The notes: generated from the letters alone by a model not told the origin. Positions 1 to 11,390 are shown, counted from the stretch's first letter. The stretch is DNA of 64,000 bases from ZC4RG20 sp963782445 (GCA_963782445.1 CAWAJM010000001.1:4154001-4218000); one strand, 5' to 3'. A program made the numbers and translations.

Positions 1-1
1 C

Positions 2-463
2 GCCGGGCGGGCGCGCGAGGACGCGGCGGCCGTCGACTGGGCACTCGCCGAATGCGGGGCCGCGCCGTTCGCCGACCGGCGCACGGATGCGCTCTCCGGG
101 GGCGAGCGGGCGCGCGTGCTGCTCGCCCGGGCGCTGGCCGTGCGCGCCCCCGTGCTGCTCGCCGACGAGCCGATTCAGTTCCTCGACCCCTACCATCAGC
201 TCGAGATCATGCAGGTGCTGCGCCGCTATGCGGGACCCGCGACGCTCGTCGTCGCCGTGCTGCACGATCTCGCGCTCGCCGCCCGCTTTTGCACGCGCAT
301 CGTGCTGCTCGCGGGCGGCGAGGTCGTCGAGGACGGGACGCCGGACCGCGTGCTGACGCGCGCGGTTCTGGCGCGTCACTACCGCGTCGAGCCTTATCTC
401 GCTCGGCACGACGGCGAGTGCGTCGTGCTGCCCTGGCGCCGGCTCGAGCGCGGGCCGAGCTAG
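2..463 (+). CDS. ABC transporter ATP-binding protein, iron/haem/cobalamin type (3' part only)
   Basis: The reading frame is open from the left edge to a TAG at 461-463, so the N-terminus and Walker A lie outside the window. What is seen: an LSGGE signature at about residue 34, a Walker B/D-loop stretch LLADEPIQFLDP, the switch His in VAVLHDL, and a C-terminal tail GEVVEDGTPDRVL. That tail is typical of FecE/HmuV/BtuD ATPases, which power uptake of iron-siderophore, haem or B12 across the inner membrane. The Q in EPIQFLDP replaces the more usual A or S. The matching permease and binding protein would be upstream and are not visible, so the substrate cannot be assigned. The next gene is on the opposite strand. 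Confidence 0.85.
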   Translation, partial: AGRAREDAAAVDWALAECGAAPFADRRTDALSGGERARVLLARALAVRAPVLLADEPIQFLDPYHQLEIMQVLRRYAGPATLVVAVLHDLALAARFCTRIVLLAGGEVVEDGTPDRVLTRAVLARHYRVEPYLARHDGECVVLPWRRLERGPS

Positions 464-469
464 CCGCGC

Positions 470-1114
470 TCAGCCGGCCTGCCGGGCCGCAACCGCGGGC
501 CGCGCCGAGACGGCCGAAAACCAGTGCGAGAGCGCCGGCCGCGTCGCGGCGGGGTCGGCACGCAGCGCGCGGGCGGCGAACCCCGTATAGACGTAGGCGG
601 CGATGTCCGCGTAGGTAAAACGGTCCGCGGCGAGGTAAGCGCTCGCGCCGAGGCGGGCGTCGAGCCGGTCGAAGAAGGCTTCGGCGCGCAGGCGGCCGCG
701 CTCGACGAGCGCCGGAATCTGCGCGTGCTGAACCGGGCCCGGCAGCGCCCGGTCCGCGAAGGCCGGGTGACCGTTGCGCAGCACCTCCTGGATCGCGAGA
801 TAACCTTCGAGCGTCGCGATGTCGTTCCACATGAGCACGCGTGCTCGCTCCTCGGCGCCTCGCCCGAACAGCTCGGGCTCCGGATGCAGGCTCTCGAGAT
901 AGAAGCAGATCGCAAGACTCTCGGTCAGGCAGGTGCCGTCGTCGAGCTCGAGGACGGGCACCGTGCCGGCCGGATTCAACGCAAGGAAGTCGGGCCGGAG
1001 CTGCGCGCCCTGGCGCAGGTCGACGGCGACGGTCGGCAATTCGAGCCCCTTTTCCGCGACAAAGAGCCGGACCTTGCCGGGGCTCGGGGCCCCCGCGGCA
1101 TCGTAGAGTTTCAT
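470..1114 (-). CDS. Glutathione S-transferase family protein
   Basis: A 214-residue cytosolic protein with the GST layout. The N-terminal thioredoxin-like domain begins MKLYDAAGAPSPGKVRLF, carries the cis-proline in GTVPVLE, and has the glutathione-binding ESLAICFYLE at about residues 60-70. An all-helical C-terminal domain follows, with FTYADIAAYVY near residue 170. The start at 1114 was chosen because the family always begins a few residues before the first beta strand; the frame is open 63 codons further but that extension is not GST-like. A purine-rich GGGAGCAG precedes the ATG. It is probably a detoxification enzyme conjugating or reducing electrophiles with glutathione; the substrate is unknown. 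The organism's gshB lies at 44535. It is convergent with the preceding ABC gene, leaving only 6 bases. Confidence 0.88.
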   Translation of the reverse strand: MKLYDAAGAPSPGKVRLFVAEKGLELPTVAVDLRQGAQLRPDFLALNPAGTVPVLELDDGTCLTESLAICFYLESLHPEPELFGRGAEERARVLMWNDIATLEGYLAIQEVLRNGHPAFADRALPGPVQHAQIPALVERGRLRAEAFFDRLDARLGASAYLAADRFTYADIAAYVYTGFAARALRADPAATRPALSHWFSAVSARPAVAARQAG

Positions 1115-1184
1115 TGGCGGCTGCTCCCGTGCTGACTGAGACCAGTGTACACGCCGGGCACGCGGGCCCGAGCGGGCCCTTGCG

Positions 1185-1190
1185 TATAAT
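1185..1190 (+). promoter_or_regulatory. Consensus -10 hexamer placed for a leaderless transcript
   Basis: A perfect TATAAT lies 6 bases before the ATG at 1197. A transcript starting the usual 6-7 bases downstream would begin at or beside the start codon. No convincing -35 hexamer and no ribosome binding site are visible. The same geometry (hexamer, 6 bases, ATG) recurs before yqgE at 47671. Confidence 0.5.
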
Positions 1191-1196
1191 CGCCGC

Positions 1197-1829
1197 ATGG
1201 CCAATCTCATTACGCTGAGCCGGCTGGTCCTGCTGTTCCTCGTCGTGTGGATCTCGTACCAGCCGATCGGCGCATGGCAGCTCGCGAGCTTTTTTTTGAT
1301 CATCCTGATCTTCGTCTCCGACGGGCTCGATGGCTATATCGCCCGCAAGCGCAACGAGACGAGCCTGTTCGGCGCATTGTTCGACATCGCCGGCGACCGC
1401 GTCGCGGAGCTCACGCTCTGGGTGGTCGCGGCCGACCTGAACCTCGTGCCGATCGCCGTGCCCATCGTGTTCATCATTCGGGGCGTCGTCGTCGACACGA
1501 TCCGCTCGAGCAATTCCGTCTCGCGCGGCCTCGCTCCGTTCGCGCTCATGCGGTCCCCTCTCGGGAAATTTCTCGTCGCGGGGAAATTCATGCGGATCTT
1601 TTATGCCGTCGTCAAAGCCTGCGCGTTCTGCGGCCTCTCCCTGTTGCGGCCGCTGCCGCCCGCGCTGCCCGGGTTTTGGGCCTACGTCGGCCGTCCGATC
1701 GTCGTCCTGACCTACACCTTCGTCTATATGGCGGTTGCGCTGTGCATCGTCCGCGGCCTGCCCGTCATCATTGAGTTCGTGCACGAGCGCAAGGAAGATA
1801 TCATTCGGAGCACCGAATCGAAGCCATGA
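1197..1829 (+). CDS. CDP-alcohol phosphatidyltransferase family protein
   Basis: A 210-residue integral membrane enzyme with the complete CDP-alcohol phosphotransferase signature: D45-G46-x2-A49-R50-x8-G59-x3-D63-x3-D67, the metal- and CDP-binding residues. Hydrophobic segments flank it at about residues 8-20, 28-42, 90-105 and 165-190. The family transfers a phosphatidyl group from CDP-diacylglycerol (PgsA, PssA) or joins other CDP-alcohols; the acceptor alcohol cannot be read from sequence. Its stop overlaps the start of the HAD phosphatase gene (ATGA), so the two are probably co-translated. A kinase-like synthase followed by a phosphatase recalls PgsA/Pgp in phosphatidylglycerol synthesis, but this pairing is inference. 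Confidence 0.88.
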   Translation: MANLITLSRLVLLFLVVWISYQPIGAWQLASFFLIILIFVSDGLDGYIARKRNETSLFGALFDIAGDRVAELTLWVVAADLNLVPIAVPIVFIIRGVVVDTIRSSNSVSRGLAPFALMRSPLGKFLVAGKFMRIFYAVVKACAFCGLSLLRPLPPALPGFWAYVGRPIVVLTYTFVYMAVALCIVRGLPVIIEFVHERKEDIIRSTESKP

Positions 1830-2494
1830 AGCTCGCCGTATTCGACATCGACGGTACGCTGGTGCGCGGCGCCTCCGAGCGCCTGTTCTGGCGGTATCTG
1901 TTTGCGCGGCGCCGCCAGGGCCCGCGGCAGCTCGCCGCGTTCGTGCTCTTCATGCTCAGGTACCTGCCGACGGGCGGCATCCAGACGCCGCGCAAGAACA
2001 AGGCGTACCTGTGCGGGCTGCGCGTCGACGAGGTCGAGGCGCTCGCGCGCGACTTCGTCGCGGAGCGGCTCATGAGCCGGCTCTACGCGCCCGCCGTCCA
2101 GCGGCTAGAGCAGCACCTCGCGCGCGGCGACGTCGTCGTGCTGCTGTCGGGCACGCTGCAGCCGATCGCGCGCGCGCTCGCCGATGCGCTGCGCGTGCCC
2201 TACGTCTGCGCGACCTTGACGAGCCAGCGCAACGGGGTGTTCCTCGCGCAGCCGCCCGAGATCCACCCCTACGACGCGGCCAAGCTCAGTCTCGTCCGCC
2301 AGCTCGCCGCCGAGCTCAAGATCGATATGCGCCGCGTCGCCGCCTACGCGGACTCGGCGCACGATCTCTTCCTGCTCGAAGCCGTCGGGGAGCCCGTCGC
2401 CGTGCGCCCGGACCGCCGCCTGCTGGACATCGCGCTCGGGCGCAACTGGGAGATCATCACCGACCGGCCGCTGGAGAACGTGCAGCACTCGTAG
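1826..2494 (+). CDS. HAD-superfamily hydrolase, subfamily IB (phosphoserine-phosphatase-like)
   Basis: A 222-residue protein that opens with HAD motif I, MKLAVFDIDGTL, with nucleophile Asp7 and acid/base Asp9. Motif II is the LLSGT stretch near residue 110. A lysine follows in DAAKLSLV, and motif III is the acidic YADSAHD near residue 178, close to the GDSxxD of subfamily IB. The size and the four-helix cap between motifs I and II fit SerB-like and PgpC-like phosphomonoesterases. It overlaps the phosphatidyltransferase gene by 4 bases. A role as a phosphatidylglycerophosphate or lysophospholipid phosphatase is therefore attractive but unproven. Confidence 0.87.
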   Translation: MKLAVFDIDGTLVRGASERLFWRYLFARRRQGPRQLAAFVLFMLRYLPTGGIQTPRKNKAYLCGLRVDEVEALARDFVAERLMSRLYAPAVQRLEQHLARGDVVVLLSGTLQPIARALADALRVPYVCATLTSQRNGVFLAQPPEIHPYDAAKLSLVRQLAAELKIDMRRVAAYADSAHDLFLLEAVGEPVAVRPDRRLLDIALGRNWEIITDRPLENVQHS

Positions 2495-2526
2495 CAGCCC
2501 GCCTGGGCACGCGCGGACCCCCACCC

Positions 2527-3213
2527 ATGGACGACGACACCATATCGAACGAGCGGATTCGGCTCGCCGGGGTCTCGAAGGCCTACGGGCCGCACGTCGT
2601 GCTCGACCGCGTCGATCTCGACGTCGAGCGCGGCGAGTTCCTCGTGCTCATCGGCCGCAGCGGCTCGGGCAAATCGACGCTGCTCAAGCTCATCGGCGGC
2701 CTCGACGCGCCGGACTCGGGCTCCGTGCTGTTCGGCGAGCGCCGGCTCGAGCAGATGCCCGAGCGCGAGCGCGCCCTGTTCCGGCGGCGCCGCATGGGCT
2801 TCGTGTTCCAGTTCTTCAACCTGATCCCGACGCTGACCGTGGCCGAGAACATTCGCCTGCCGCTTGCGCTGAACGCCATGGCGCGAGCCGAGACGGCGGC
2901 ACGCGTCGCCGCGCTGCTCGAGGAGCTCGGGCTCGAGGGCGCCGAGGACCGCTTTCCGGAGGAGCTCTCCGGCGGCGAGCAGCAGCGCGTGGCGATCGCG
3001 CGCGCCGTCGCGCACGAGCCCGGCATCGTGCTCGCCGACGAGCCCACCGGCAATCTCGACCTCGAGACGGCCGAGCGCGTGATCAAGCTGCTCGACGCGA
3101 CCTGCCGCCGGCGCGGCGCGACGCTCGTCATGGCGACCCACGGCCGCGAGGTCATGGGCCTCGCCGACCGCGTGCTCACGATCCGCAACGCCCGGCTCGA
3201 GGCCGCGCGTTGA
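2527..3213 (+). CDS. ABC transporter ATP-binding protein, LolD/MacB type (AttE-like)
   Basis: A 228-residue cytoplasmic ATPase. Walker A GRSGSGKST is at about residues 43-51, the Q-loop in FVFQFFNLIPTLTV, signature LSGGEQQRVAIARA near residue 144, Walker B IVLADEPTGNLD, and switch His in VMATHG. NLIPTLTVAENI and ADEPTGNLD are hallmarks of the LolD/MacB/FtsE subfamily, which drives mechanotransmission rather than classic transport. The frame is open far upstream, but the ABC fold begins at the ATG at 2527. The stop overlaps the TTG start of the permease gene. Together with the permease and the following lipocalin-like lipoprotein it reproduces the attEFGH arrangement of Agrobacterium and many proteobacteria. 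Confidence 0.92.
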   Translation: MDDDTISNERIRLAGVSKAYGPHVVLDRVDLDVERGEFLVLIGRSGSGKSTLLKLIGGLDAPDSGSVLFGERRLEQMPERERALFRRRRMGFVFQFFNLIPTLTVAENIRLPLALNAMARAETAARVAALLEELGLEGAEDRFPEELSGGEQQRVAIARAVAHEPGIVLADEPTGNLDLETAERVIKLLDATCRRRGATLVMATHGREVMGLADRVLTIRNARLEAAR

Positions 3214-5714
3214 CCGGTCTGCTGCTCAGGGCCGCACGCCGGTTCTATCTGCGCCATCCCTGGCAGCTCGCGCTCGCGATCGCCGGTATCAGCCTCGGCG
3301 TCGCCGTCTATGTCGGCGTCGATCTCGCCAACGACAGCGCCGCCCGCGCGTTCGAGCTCTCGGCGCAGGTCGTGAACGGACGCGCGACGCACCGTCTGCT
3401 GCCCGTCGGCGGCCAGATGCCCGAAAGCGTCTTTCGCGAGCTCGTGGTCGACCGCGGCATCACCGAGGCCGCGCCCGTCATCGAGACGGAGGTCGGCCTC
3501 GCGGCGCGGCCGGGGCGGCGCATGACGCTGCTCGGCGTCGACCCCGTCAAGGAACCGGCCGTGCGCAGCTTCGCCGGCTTCGTGCCAGGCTCGGCGGCGG
3601 CCGCGAGCCGGCTCATGCTGCACGCGGGCAGCGTGCTCGTGCCGCCCGCGCTCGCCGACGAGCTGGGGCTCAAGGTCGGCTCGCCGCTCGAGCTCCTCGT
3701 CGGCGGCCGCCGCACGCGTGTCGAGGTCGCCGGACTGTTGCAAGGCGCGGCGGGCGGCGGCACGGGCGAGCCGCCGCTCGTGGCGGACATTTCGACGGCC
3801 CAGGCATTGACGCAGTCCTACGGGCGGCTCGACCGCATCGACCTCAAGCTCGACGCCGCGACGGCGGCCGCGCTGGCCGCGCATCCGCCGGCCGGAACGA
3901 CGCTCGTGCCCGCCGCGTCCGACGGCGGCTTCGGCCAGCTCGCCCGCGCGTTCCGCACGAACCTCACGGCGCTCGGGCTGCTCGCGCTCGTGGTCGGCAT
4001 GTTTCTGATCTACTCGACGATGTCGTTCGCCATCGTGCAGCGCCGCGCCGTCATCGGGACGCTGATCGCGGTGGGGCTCGAGCGCCGGCGGCTGCTCGTC
4101 AGTGTGCTGCTCGAGGCGCTCGCGATCGGCGCGGCCGCAACGGCCGTCGGTCTCGTGCTCGGGCAGCTCCTCTCGCAGGGACTCGTGACGCTCGTGCTGC
4201 GGACCATCGGCGATCTCTACTACGCCAATGCCGTGCAGGCCGTAGCGCCCTCGCCCTGGACCTATGCGCGCGGCGCGGCCCTCGGCGTCGGGGCCACGCT
4301 CGTCGCGGCCTTCGGGCCGGCCCTCGACGCGGCCCGCTCGCCGCCCGATGCGGCCATCCGGCGCGCGGCGCTCGAGCACCAGAGCCGCGTGCGTACGCGC
4401 CGTGCGGCCTGGGCGGCGCCGTTCGTGCTCGCGGCGGGCGGCGCGCTGCTCGCGGCCGGCCCGCGCAGTCTCTATGCCGCCTTCGGGGGTCTGTTCCTCG
4501 TTCTCGGCGCCGGCGCCCTCGCGACGCCGGCCCTGACGGCGGGCCTCATGCGGCTCGCCGAGCCCGCGGCCCGCCGCGGCTTCGGTCTCGCGGGGCTGCT
4601 GGCCGTCCGGGGCGTGACCGCCTCTTTGAGCCGCACGGGCGTCGCGACGGCCGCGCTCGCGGTGGCCGTCGCGACGGTCATGGGTATCGGCCTCATGATC
4701 TCGAGCTTCAGGGCGAGCCTGACCGACTGGCTGCATACGACGCTGACGGCCGATCTCTACGTCTCGCTCGGCGACGCCGACCGCGCGCTCGACCCGGCGA
4801 CCGTCGCTCGCATCGAGGCCGTGCCCGGCGTCGCCGGCGTGAGCCTGACCGAGTATGCGCGCCTGCCGACGGCCCACGGCCGCGTGGGCTTGCGCGCCGT
4901 CGCGCCCGGGCCCGGCGGCTTCGGACTCGACTTCGTGGCCGGGCAACCGGCCCAAGCCTTGGCCGTGCTGAAAGCGGAGGCCGCGGTCGCCGTCTCCGAA
5001 CCGTTCGCGTACCGGACCCGGCTCGGCGTCGGCGACGACCTCACGCTGCCGACGCCCAAGGGGCCGCGGCGCTTCCCGATCGTGGGCGTTTATCGCGACT
5101 ACGACACGGGCGCGAGCTCGGTGCTCATGGCGCTCGGGCATTATCGGGCGATTTGGAACGACGAGGGCGTCAGCGGCATCGGCGTGCAGCTCGCGAGGGA
5201 TGCCGACGCCGACGCCGTGCGCGCGGCCGTCGCGCCCCTGCTGCCCGCCGGCGTGCGGATCCGCTCGGCGGCCGGCATCGTCAACGTCTCGCTCGCGATC
5301 TTCGACCGGACGTTCCGGATCACCGAGGTGCTGCGCGTGCTCGCCGCGCTCGTCGCGTTCCTCGGCGTGCTGAGCGCGCTGCTCTCGATCCAGCTCGAGA
5401 AGGCGCGCGAGCTCGCCGTCCTGCGCGCCCTAGGGTTCGTGCCCGCCGAGCTCGGCCGGCTCGTGCTCACGCAGACGACCTTGCTCGGGACGGCGGCGGG
5501 CGTGGCGGCCGTCCCGATCGGGGCCGCGCTGGCCGCGTTGCTCGTGCACGTCATCAACCGCCGCTCCTTCGGCTGGACGATGCAGCTGACGCTCGCGCCG
5601 GGCCCCGTGCTCTCGGGGCTCGCGCTCGCGATCGGTGCGGCGCTGCTGGCCGGCCTGTATCCGGCCCTGCGCGCCGCGCGCACGAGCCTCGCGGGGGCGC
5701 TGCGTGAAGAGTAA
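3210..5714 (+). CDS. ABC transporter permease with FtsX-type domains (AttF/AttG-like)
   Basis: An 834-residue inner-membrane protein starting at a TTG that overlaps the upstream stop (TTGA). TM1 is at about residues 15-37, followed by a large periplasmic MacB-PCD-like domain. A first FtsX transmembrane bundle lies at about 250-380. After a second pair of helices near 400-490 comes a second periplasmic domain, and a final FtsX bundle lies at about 700-830. Having both bundles in one chain matches the fused long form of the family (YbbP-like). It is the partner of the ATPase immediately upstream and should move a lipid or lipoprotein-like substrate outward, or act as a mechanotransmitter. The substrate is not known from sequence. 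Confidence 0.9.
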   Translation: MTGLLLRAARRFYLRHPWQLALAIAGISLGVAVYVGVDLANDSAARAFELSAQVVNGRATHRLLPVGGQMPESVFRELVVDRGITEAAPVIETEVGLAARPGRRMTLLGVDPVKEPAVRSFAGFVPGSAAAASRLMLHAGSVLVPPALADELGLKVGSPLELLVGGRRTRVEVAGLLQGAAGGGTGEPPLVADISTAQALTQSYGRLDRIDLKLDAATAAALAAHPPAGTTLVPAASDGGFGQLARAFRTNLTALGLLALVVGMFLIYSTMSFAIVQRRAVIGTLIAVGLERRRLLVSVLLEALAIGAAATAVGLVLGQLLSQGLVTLVLRTIGDLYYANAVQAVAPSPWTYARGAALGVGATLVAAFGPALDAARSPPDAAIRRAALEHQSRVRTRRAAWAAPFVLAAGGALLAAGPRSLYAAFGGLFLVLGAGALATPALTAGLMRLAEPAARRGFGLAGLLAVRGVTASLSRTGVATAALAVAVATVMGIGLMISSFRASLTDWLHTTLTADLYVSLGDADRALDPATVARIEAVPGVAGVSLTEYARLPTAHGRVGLRAVAPGPGGFGLDFVAGQPAQALAVLKAEAAVAVSEPFAYRTRLGVGDDLTLPTPKGPRRFPIVGVYRDYDTGASSVLMALGHYRAIWNDEGVSGIGVQLARDADADAVRAAVAPLLPAGVRIRSAAGIVNVSLAIFDRTFRITEVLRVLAALVAFLGVLSALLSIQLEKARELAVLRALGFVPAELGRLVLTQTTLLGTAAGVAAVPIGAALAALLVHVINRRSFGWTMQLTLAPGPVLSGLALAIGAALLAGLYPALRAARTSLAGALREE

Positions 5715-6933
5715 TCGTCGCCTGCGCCGCTCGGCGCCGCGCGGGGCGCTGGGGGCCACCCTGCTGCTCGCGGTCGCGGGGCTCGCCGCGTGCGGCCCGG
5801 GCCAAGGTCCGCGCACGGCGGTCACGCTCGCTCCGCAAGCTGCGGGCGGCTCGGGGGGCATGCAGGGCGCGAGCCCCCGCGGACTGCGCGGCGGCGGCAC
5901 AGGACTCGGCTTCCTGGGCGGCGGCCCCGGCGGTAGCCAGGGCTTCGCCCGGGCGCTCGCGCCGCGCGCGTTCGAGTTTCCCGCCGATTACGGCAGCCAC
6001 CCGCGATTTCGTACCGAGTGGTGGTACTTTACGGGCAACGTCGCGACCGCGGCCGGTCGCCACTTCGGCTTCGAGCTCACCTTCTTCCGCTACGCGCTCG
6101 CGCCCGAGCGGCCGGCGAGCCGTTCGGCCTGGGCGACGAACCAGATCTACATGGCCCATTTCGCGGTCACGGACGTACAGAACGGCCGGCTCATCGCCGC
6201 CGAGCATCTCGCCCGCGGCGCGCTCGGGCTCGCCGGCGCGCAGGCGGCCCCCTTTCGGGTCTGGGTCGAGAACTGGGAGGCGACCGGCGACGACGGCGCG
6301 TTCCGGCTGCGGGCGGCGTCGGATCGGGCCAAGCTCGATCTGCGGCTCGACCCTAAGACGCCGCCGATCCCGAACGGCGACCACGGCCTCGACCGGAAGG
6401 GCCCCGAACCCGGCAACGCCTCCTTCTATTACTCCATTCCGAAGCTCTCCGTGGAAGGCACGCTTGCGGTCGGCGGCGCGACGGACGCCGTGCACGGCGC
6501 CGCCTGGATGGACCGCGAATGGTCGACGAGCGCGCTCGACGCGGCCGAGGCCGGCTGGGATTGGTTCGCCCTGCAGCTGTCCGACGGCCGCGAGCTCATG
6601 TTCTATCGCATCCGCCGCAAGGACGGCACCTCGAGCCCGTTCAGCGGCGGCTCCTTGATTGACTCGCAAGGGCATCGCGTGCGCCTCGGCCCGGGCGACG
6701 TCGAGCTCGAACCGCTGCGCTACTGGACGAGTCGGGCCAGCGGTGCGCGCTATCCCGTGGCCTGGCGGCTCGCGCTTCCGGAGCGGAAGCTGGAGCTGAT
6801 CGTGCGGCCCTACGTGCGCGACCAGGAGCTCGACCTCACCGTGCGGTACTGGGAGGGCGCGATCGCGGTGCGGGGGAGCGCCGCGGGCCGGCCGATCTCG
6901 GGCGAAGGCTACCTCGAGCTCGCGGGTTACTAG
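5704..6933 (+). CDS. AttH/CrtC-family lipocalin-like lipoprotein
   Basis: A 409-residue predicted lipoprotein. The GTG start at 5704 gives a short basic N-terminus, a hydrophobic core and the lipobox LAAC, so Cys27 or nearby would be acylated. The mature part contains FPADYGSHPRFRTEWWYFTG and, later, AWMDREWS and DWFALQLSDG, hallmarks of the AttH/carotenoid 1,2-hydratase (CrtC) double-lipocalin family. Gly-rich linker residues follow the lipobox. It overlaps the permease gene by 11 bases. In attEFGH loci the lipocalin is thought to handle a hydrophobic molecule delivered by the ABC complex. No carotenoid genes are nearby, so hydratase activity is unlikely. Confidence 0.9.
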   Translation: MKSNRRLRRSAPRGALGATLLLAVAGLAACGPGQGPRTAVTLAPQAAGGSGGMQGASPRGLRGGGTGLGFLGGGPGGSQGFARALAPRAFEFPADYGSHPRFRTEWWYFTGNVATAAGRHFGFELTFFRYALAPERPASRSAWATNQIYMAHFAVTDVQNGRLIAAEHLARGALGLAGAQAAPFRVWVENWEATGDDGAFRLRAASDRAKLDLRLDPKTPPIPNGDHGLDRKGPEPGNASFYYSIPKLSVEGTLAVGGATDAVHGAAWMDREWSTSALDAAEAGWDWFALQLSDGRELMFYRIRRKDGTSSPFSGGSLIDSQGHRVRLGPGDVELEPLRYWTSRASGARYPVAWRLALPERKLELIVRPYVRDQELDLTVRYWEGAIAVRGSAAGRPISGEGYLELAGY

Positions 6934-6958
6934 CGCCGCCGGGAACGGCTGATTCGAC

Positions 6959-7005
6959 AGGCCCCAAGCCGGCGCGCGCTCGAGGGAAGCCCGGCCGAGG
7001 GGCCT
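6959..7005. terminator. Bidirectional stem-loop between convergent genes
   Basis: AGGCCCC at 6959-6965 pairs with GGGGCCT at 6999-7005, with an inner GCCGG/CCGGC pairing. It lies between the convergent AttH-like and methyltransferase genes and touches the latter's stop codon. There is no clear T-run on either side, so it may be a transcript-stabilising hairpin rather than a classic terminator. Confidence 0.4.
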
Positions 7006-7612
7006 ACTTCACCGCGTGAATCGCCTTCACAACGTCGAGGAACACGTGCTCGACGCCCACGAGCCGGAAGCCGGCGGCTTCCACGTTGGCGGTCGTCGGG
7101 CGATTCATGTCCGGGCCGACGCCGCGCGTCAGGGGCGTCATCGCGTTCATCATGACGTTGAACGGAAACCACCGGCTGCCCGTGTGCTCGAACATGTGCA
7201 GCTCGCCGCCGGGCTTCAGCACCCGGCGCAGCTCCGCGAGGCCCCGAACCGGATCCGGGACGGAGCAGAACGTGCAGGAGGTGAAGGCCTGGTCGAAGGT
7301 CTCGTCGGGGAAGCCGAGATCGGTCACGTCGCGCACGAGCGCCGTGATCGTGCCCGGGTAGCGCTCGATACGGCCCTGCGCCCGCGCGACCATGCGGGGG
7401 CTGATGTCGAGCGCCGTGATATGCCGGCCCGGGGGGAAGCAGACGATGTCGAGTCCCGTGCCGAGCGCGACGAACAAAATATTCGCGTCCTCGCGCATCG
7501 TCGAGAAAAGCGCTTCCTTTGCCGGCCGCCAGCGCCTTTCCGGGCCCCACTGAGACATGATGTCGAAGAGCTTTGCGGCCTTGTCCCACTTCTCCTGAGT
7601 CGCAAAGTCCAT
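7004..7612 (-). CDS. Class I SAM-dependent methyltransferase (UbiE-like)
   Basis: A 202-residue protein with a Rossmann-type SAM site. Motif I is ILFVALGTGLDI near residue 50, with an acidic end of beta 2 in TALDISPRM. A following acidic motif is DVTDLGFPDETFD, and motif III is LRRVLKPGGELHMFEH. The start at 7612 (MDFATQEKWDK) was preferred over an upstream in-frame codon because the family begins with this helical lead-in; homology-like sequence stops there. The acceptor is unknown; similar proteins are annotated as phospholipid or ubiquinone methyltransferases. It lies 4 bases downstream of a small membrane-protein gene and is probably in an operon with it. Confidence 0.88.
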   Translation of the reverse strand: MDFATQEKWDKAAKLFDIMSQWGPERRWRPAKEALFSTMREDANILFVALGTGLDIVCFPPGRHITALDISPRMVARAQGRIERYPGTITALVRDVTDLGFPDETFDQAFTSCTFCSVPDPVRGLAELRRVLKPGGELHMFEHTGSRWFPFNVMMNAMTPLTRGVGPDMNRPTTANVEAAGFRLVGVEHVFLDVVKAIHAVK

Positions 7613-7616
7613 GGCG

Positions 7617-8036
7617 TCACTCCGGGCGGGACATGCCGCCTTCGAGGCGCGAGGGGCCGCGCTCGAGGCGCTGCGGGCCGTGCAGCACCGCATCGACCGC
7701 GTAGATCAGCACGAGGCAGACGATGCCGATAGCGGCGCCGAGCGCCGCGGCGCCCGCGGCGTCGAAGAAGCGCATGGCCCCGGCCATCCCCGCGAACATG
7801 CCTGTCAGCATGCAGGGCACGAAGATTTCCATGGCTCCGAACAAGGGCGAGAACACGGCCAGCGCGGCGACCAGGCCGAGCAGCATGCCGAGCAGCATGC
7901 CGACGACCATCGCGGCGGCCATGGGCCAGGCTGCGGCCGGACCGGCGGCGAGCCATCCCGTCAGCAGACCTGCCAGGGCACCTGCGGCGGCGTTGGCGAG
8001 CAGATCGCCGATGACGAAGTACGGGCGCACTTCCAT
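7617..8036 (-). CDS. Small multi-pass membrane protein of unknown function
   Basis: A 139-residue protein I do not recognise. It has four hydrophobic helices: about residues 10-30, 36-60 (rich in small residues, MLLGMLLGLVAAL), 66-88 and 92-112. A charged Arg/Glu-rich tail follows. The glycine/alanine spacing suggests tightly packed helices. Translation ends 4 bases before the methyltransferase start. The gene begins just after the terminator of the rRNA operon, on the same strand, so it needs its own promoter or read-through. Confidence 0.7.
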   Translation of the reverse strand: MEVRPYFVIGDLLANAAAGALAGLLTGWLAAGPAAAWPMAAAMVVGMLLGMLLGLVAALAVFSPLFGAMEIFVPCMLTGMFAGMAGAMRFFDAAGAAALGAAIGIVCLVLIYAVDAVLHGPQRLERGPSRLEGGMSRPE

Positions 8037-8081
8037 GTCCGGAGGATGCTAGCAGAATCGCTTTGGACCGGATATGGGACC

Positions 8082-8118
8082 AAAGAAAAACCCCCAGCCC
8101 GGATGCCGGACTGGGGGT
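8082..8118 (-). terminator. Intrinsic terminator of the rRNA operon
   Basis: On the minus strand, downstream of 5S rRNA, CCCCCAG and CTGGGGG with an inner CCGG/CCGG form a GC-rich hairpin (8091-8118). An interrupted T-tract follows (AAAGAAAAA on the plus strand, 8082-8090). This is a textbook rho-independent terminator at the expected place. Confidence 0.9.
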
Positions 8119-8129
8119 TCGTGCTTAAG

Positions 8130-8246
8130 AGCCTGGCGGTGACCTACTCTCGCGTGGGCAAGCCCACACTACCATCGGCGCTGGACGTTTTCACTTCCGA
8201 GTTCGGGATGGGATCGGGTGGTTCCCGCCCGCTATGGCCGCCAGGC
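8130..8246 (-). rRNA. rrf: 5S ribosomal RNA
   Basis: The minus strand begins near 8246 with TGCCTGGCGGCCATAGCG and ends near 8130 with a complementary CGCCAGGC, the terminal stem of gammaproteobacterial 5S rRNA. The interior matches the conserved CCGAACTCGGAAGTGAAA loop. The length of about 117 nt fits. It is the last gene of the rRNA operon. Confidence 0.95.
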
Positions 8247-8298
8247 AAACCGGTTCGGCGTCAGGCGAACCAAGCGAACGCTCGATTCGGCTACGCCA

Positions 8299-11374
<3,076 letters not shown>

Positions 11375-11380
<6 letters not shown>

Positions 11381-11390
11381 TTAAAGAACT
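11375..11390 (-). promoter_or_regulatory. boxA antitermination site before 23S rRNA
   Basis: The minus strand reads GTTCTTTAACAATTTGG, close to the spacer boxA of E. coli (TGCTCTTTAACAATCTGG). It recruits NusB/S10 for rRNA antitermination and lies between tRNA-Ala and 23S, where it is expected. Confidence 0.75.

Noticed and set aside
2583..5141. An 852-codon minus-strand frame over the ABC genes
   Set aside because: Arg/Gly/Asp-rich low-complexity translation, a shadow of the ATPase and permease.
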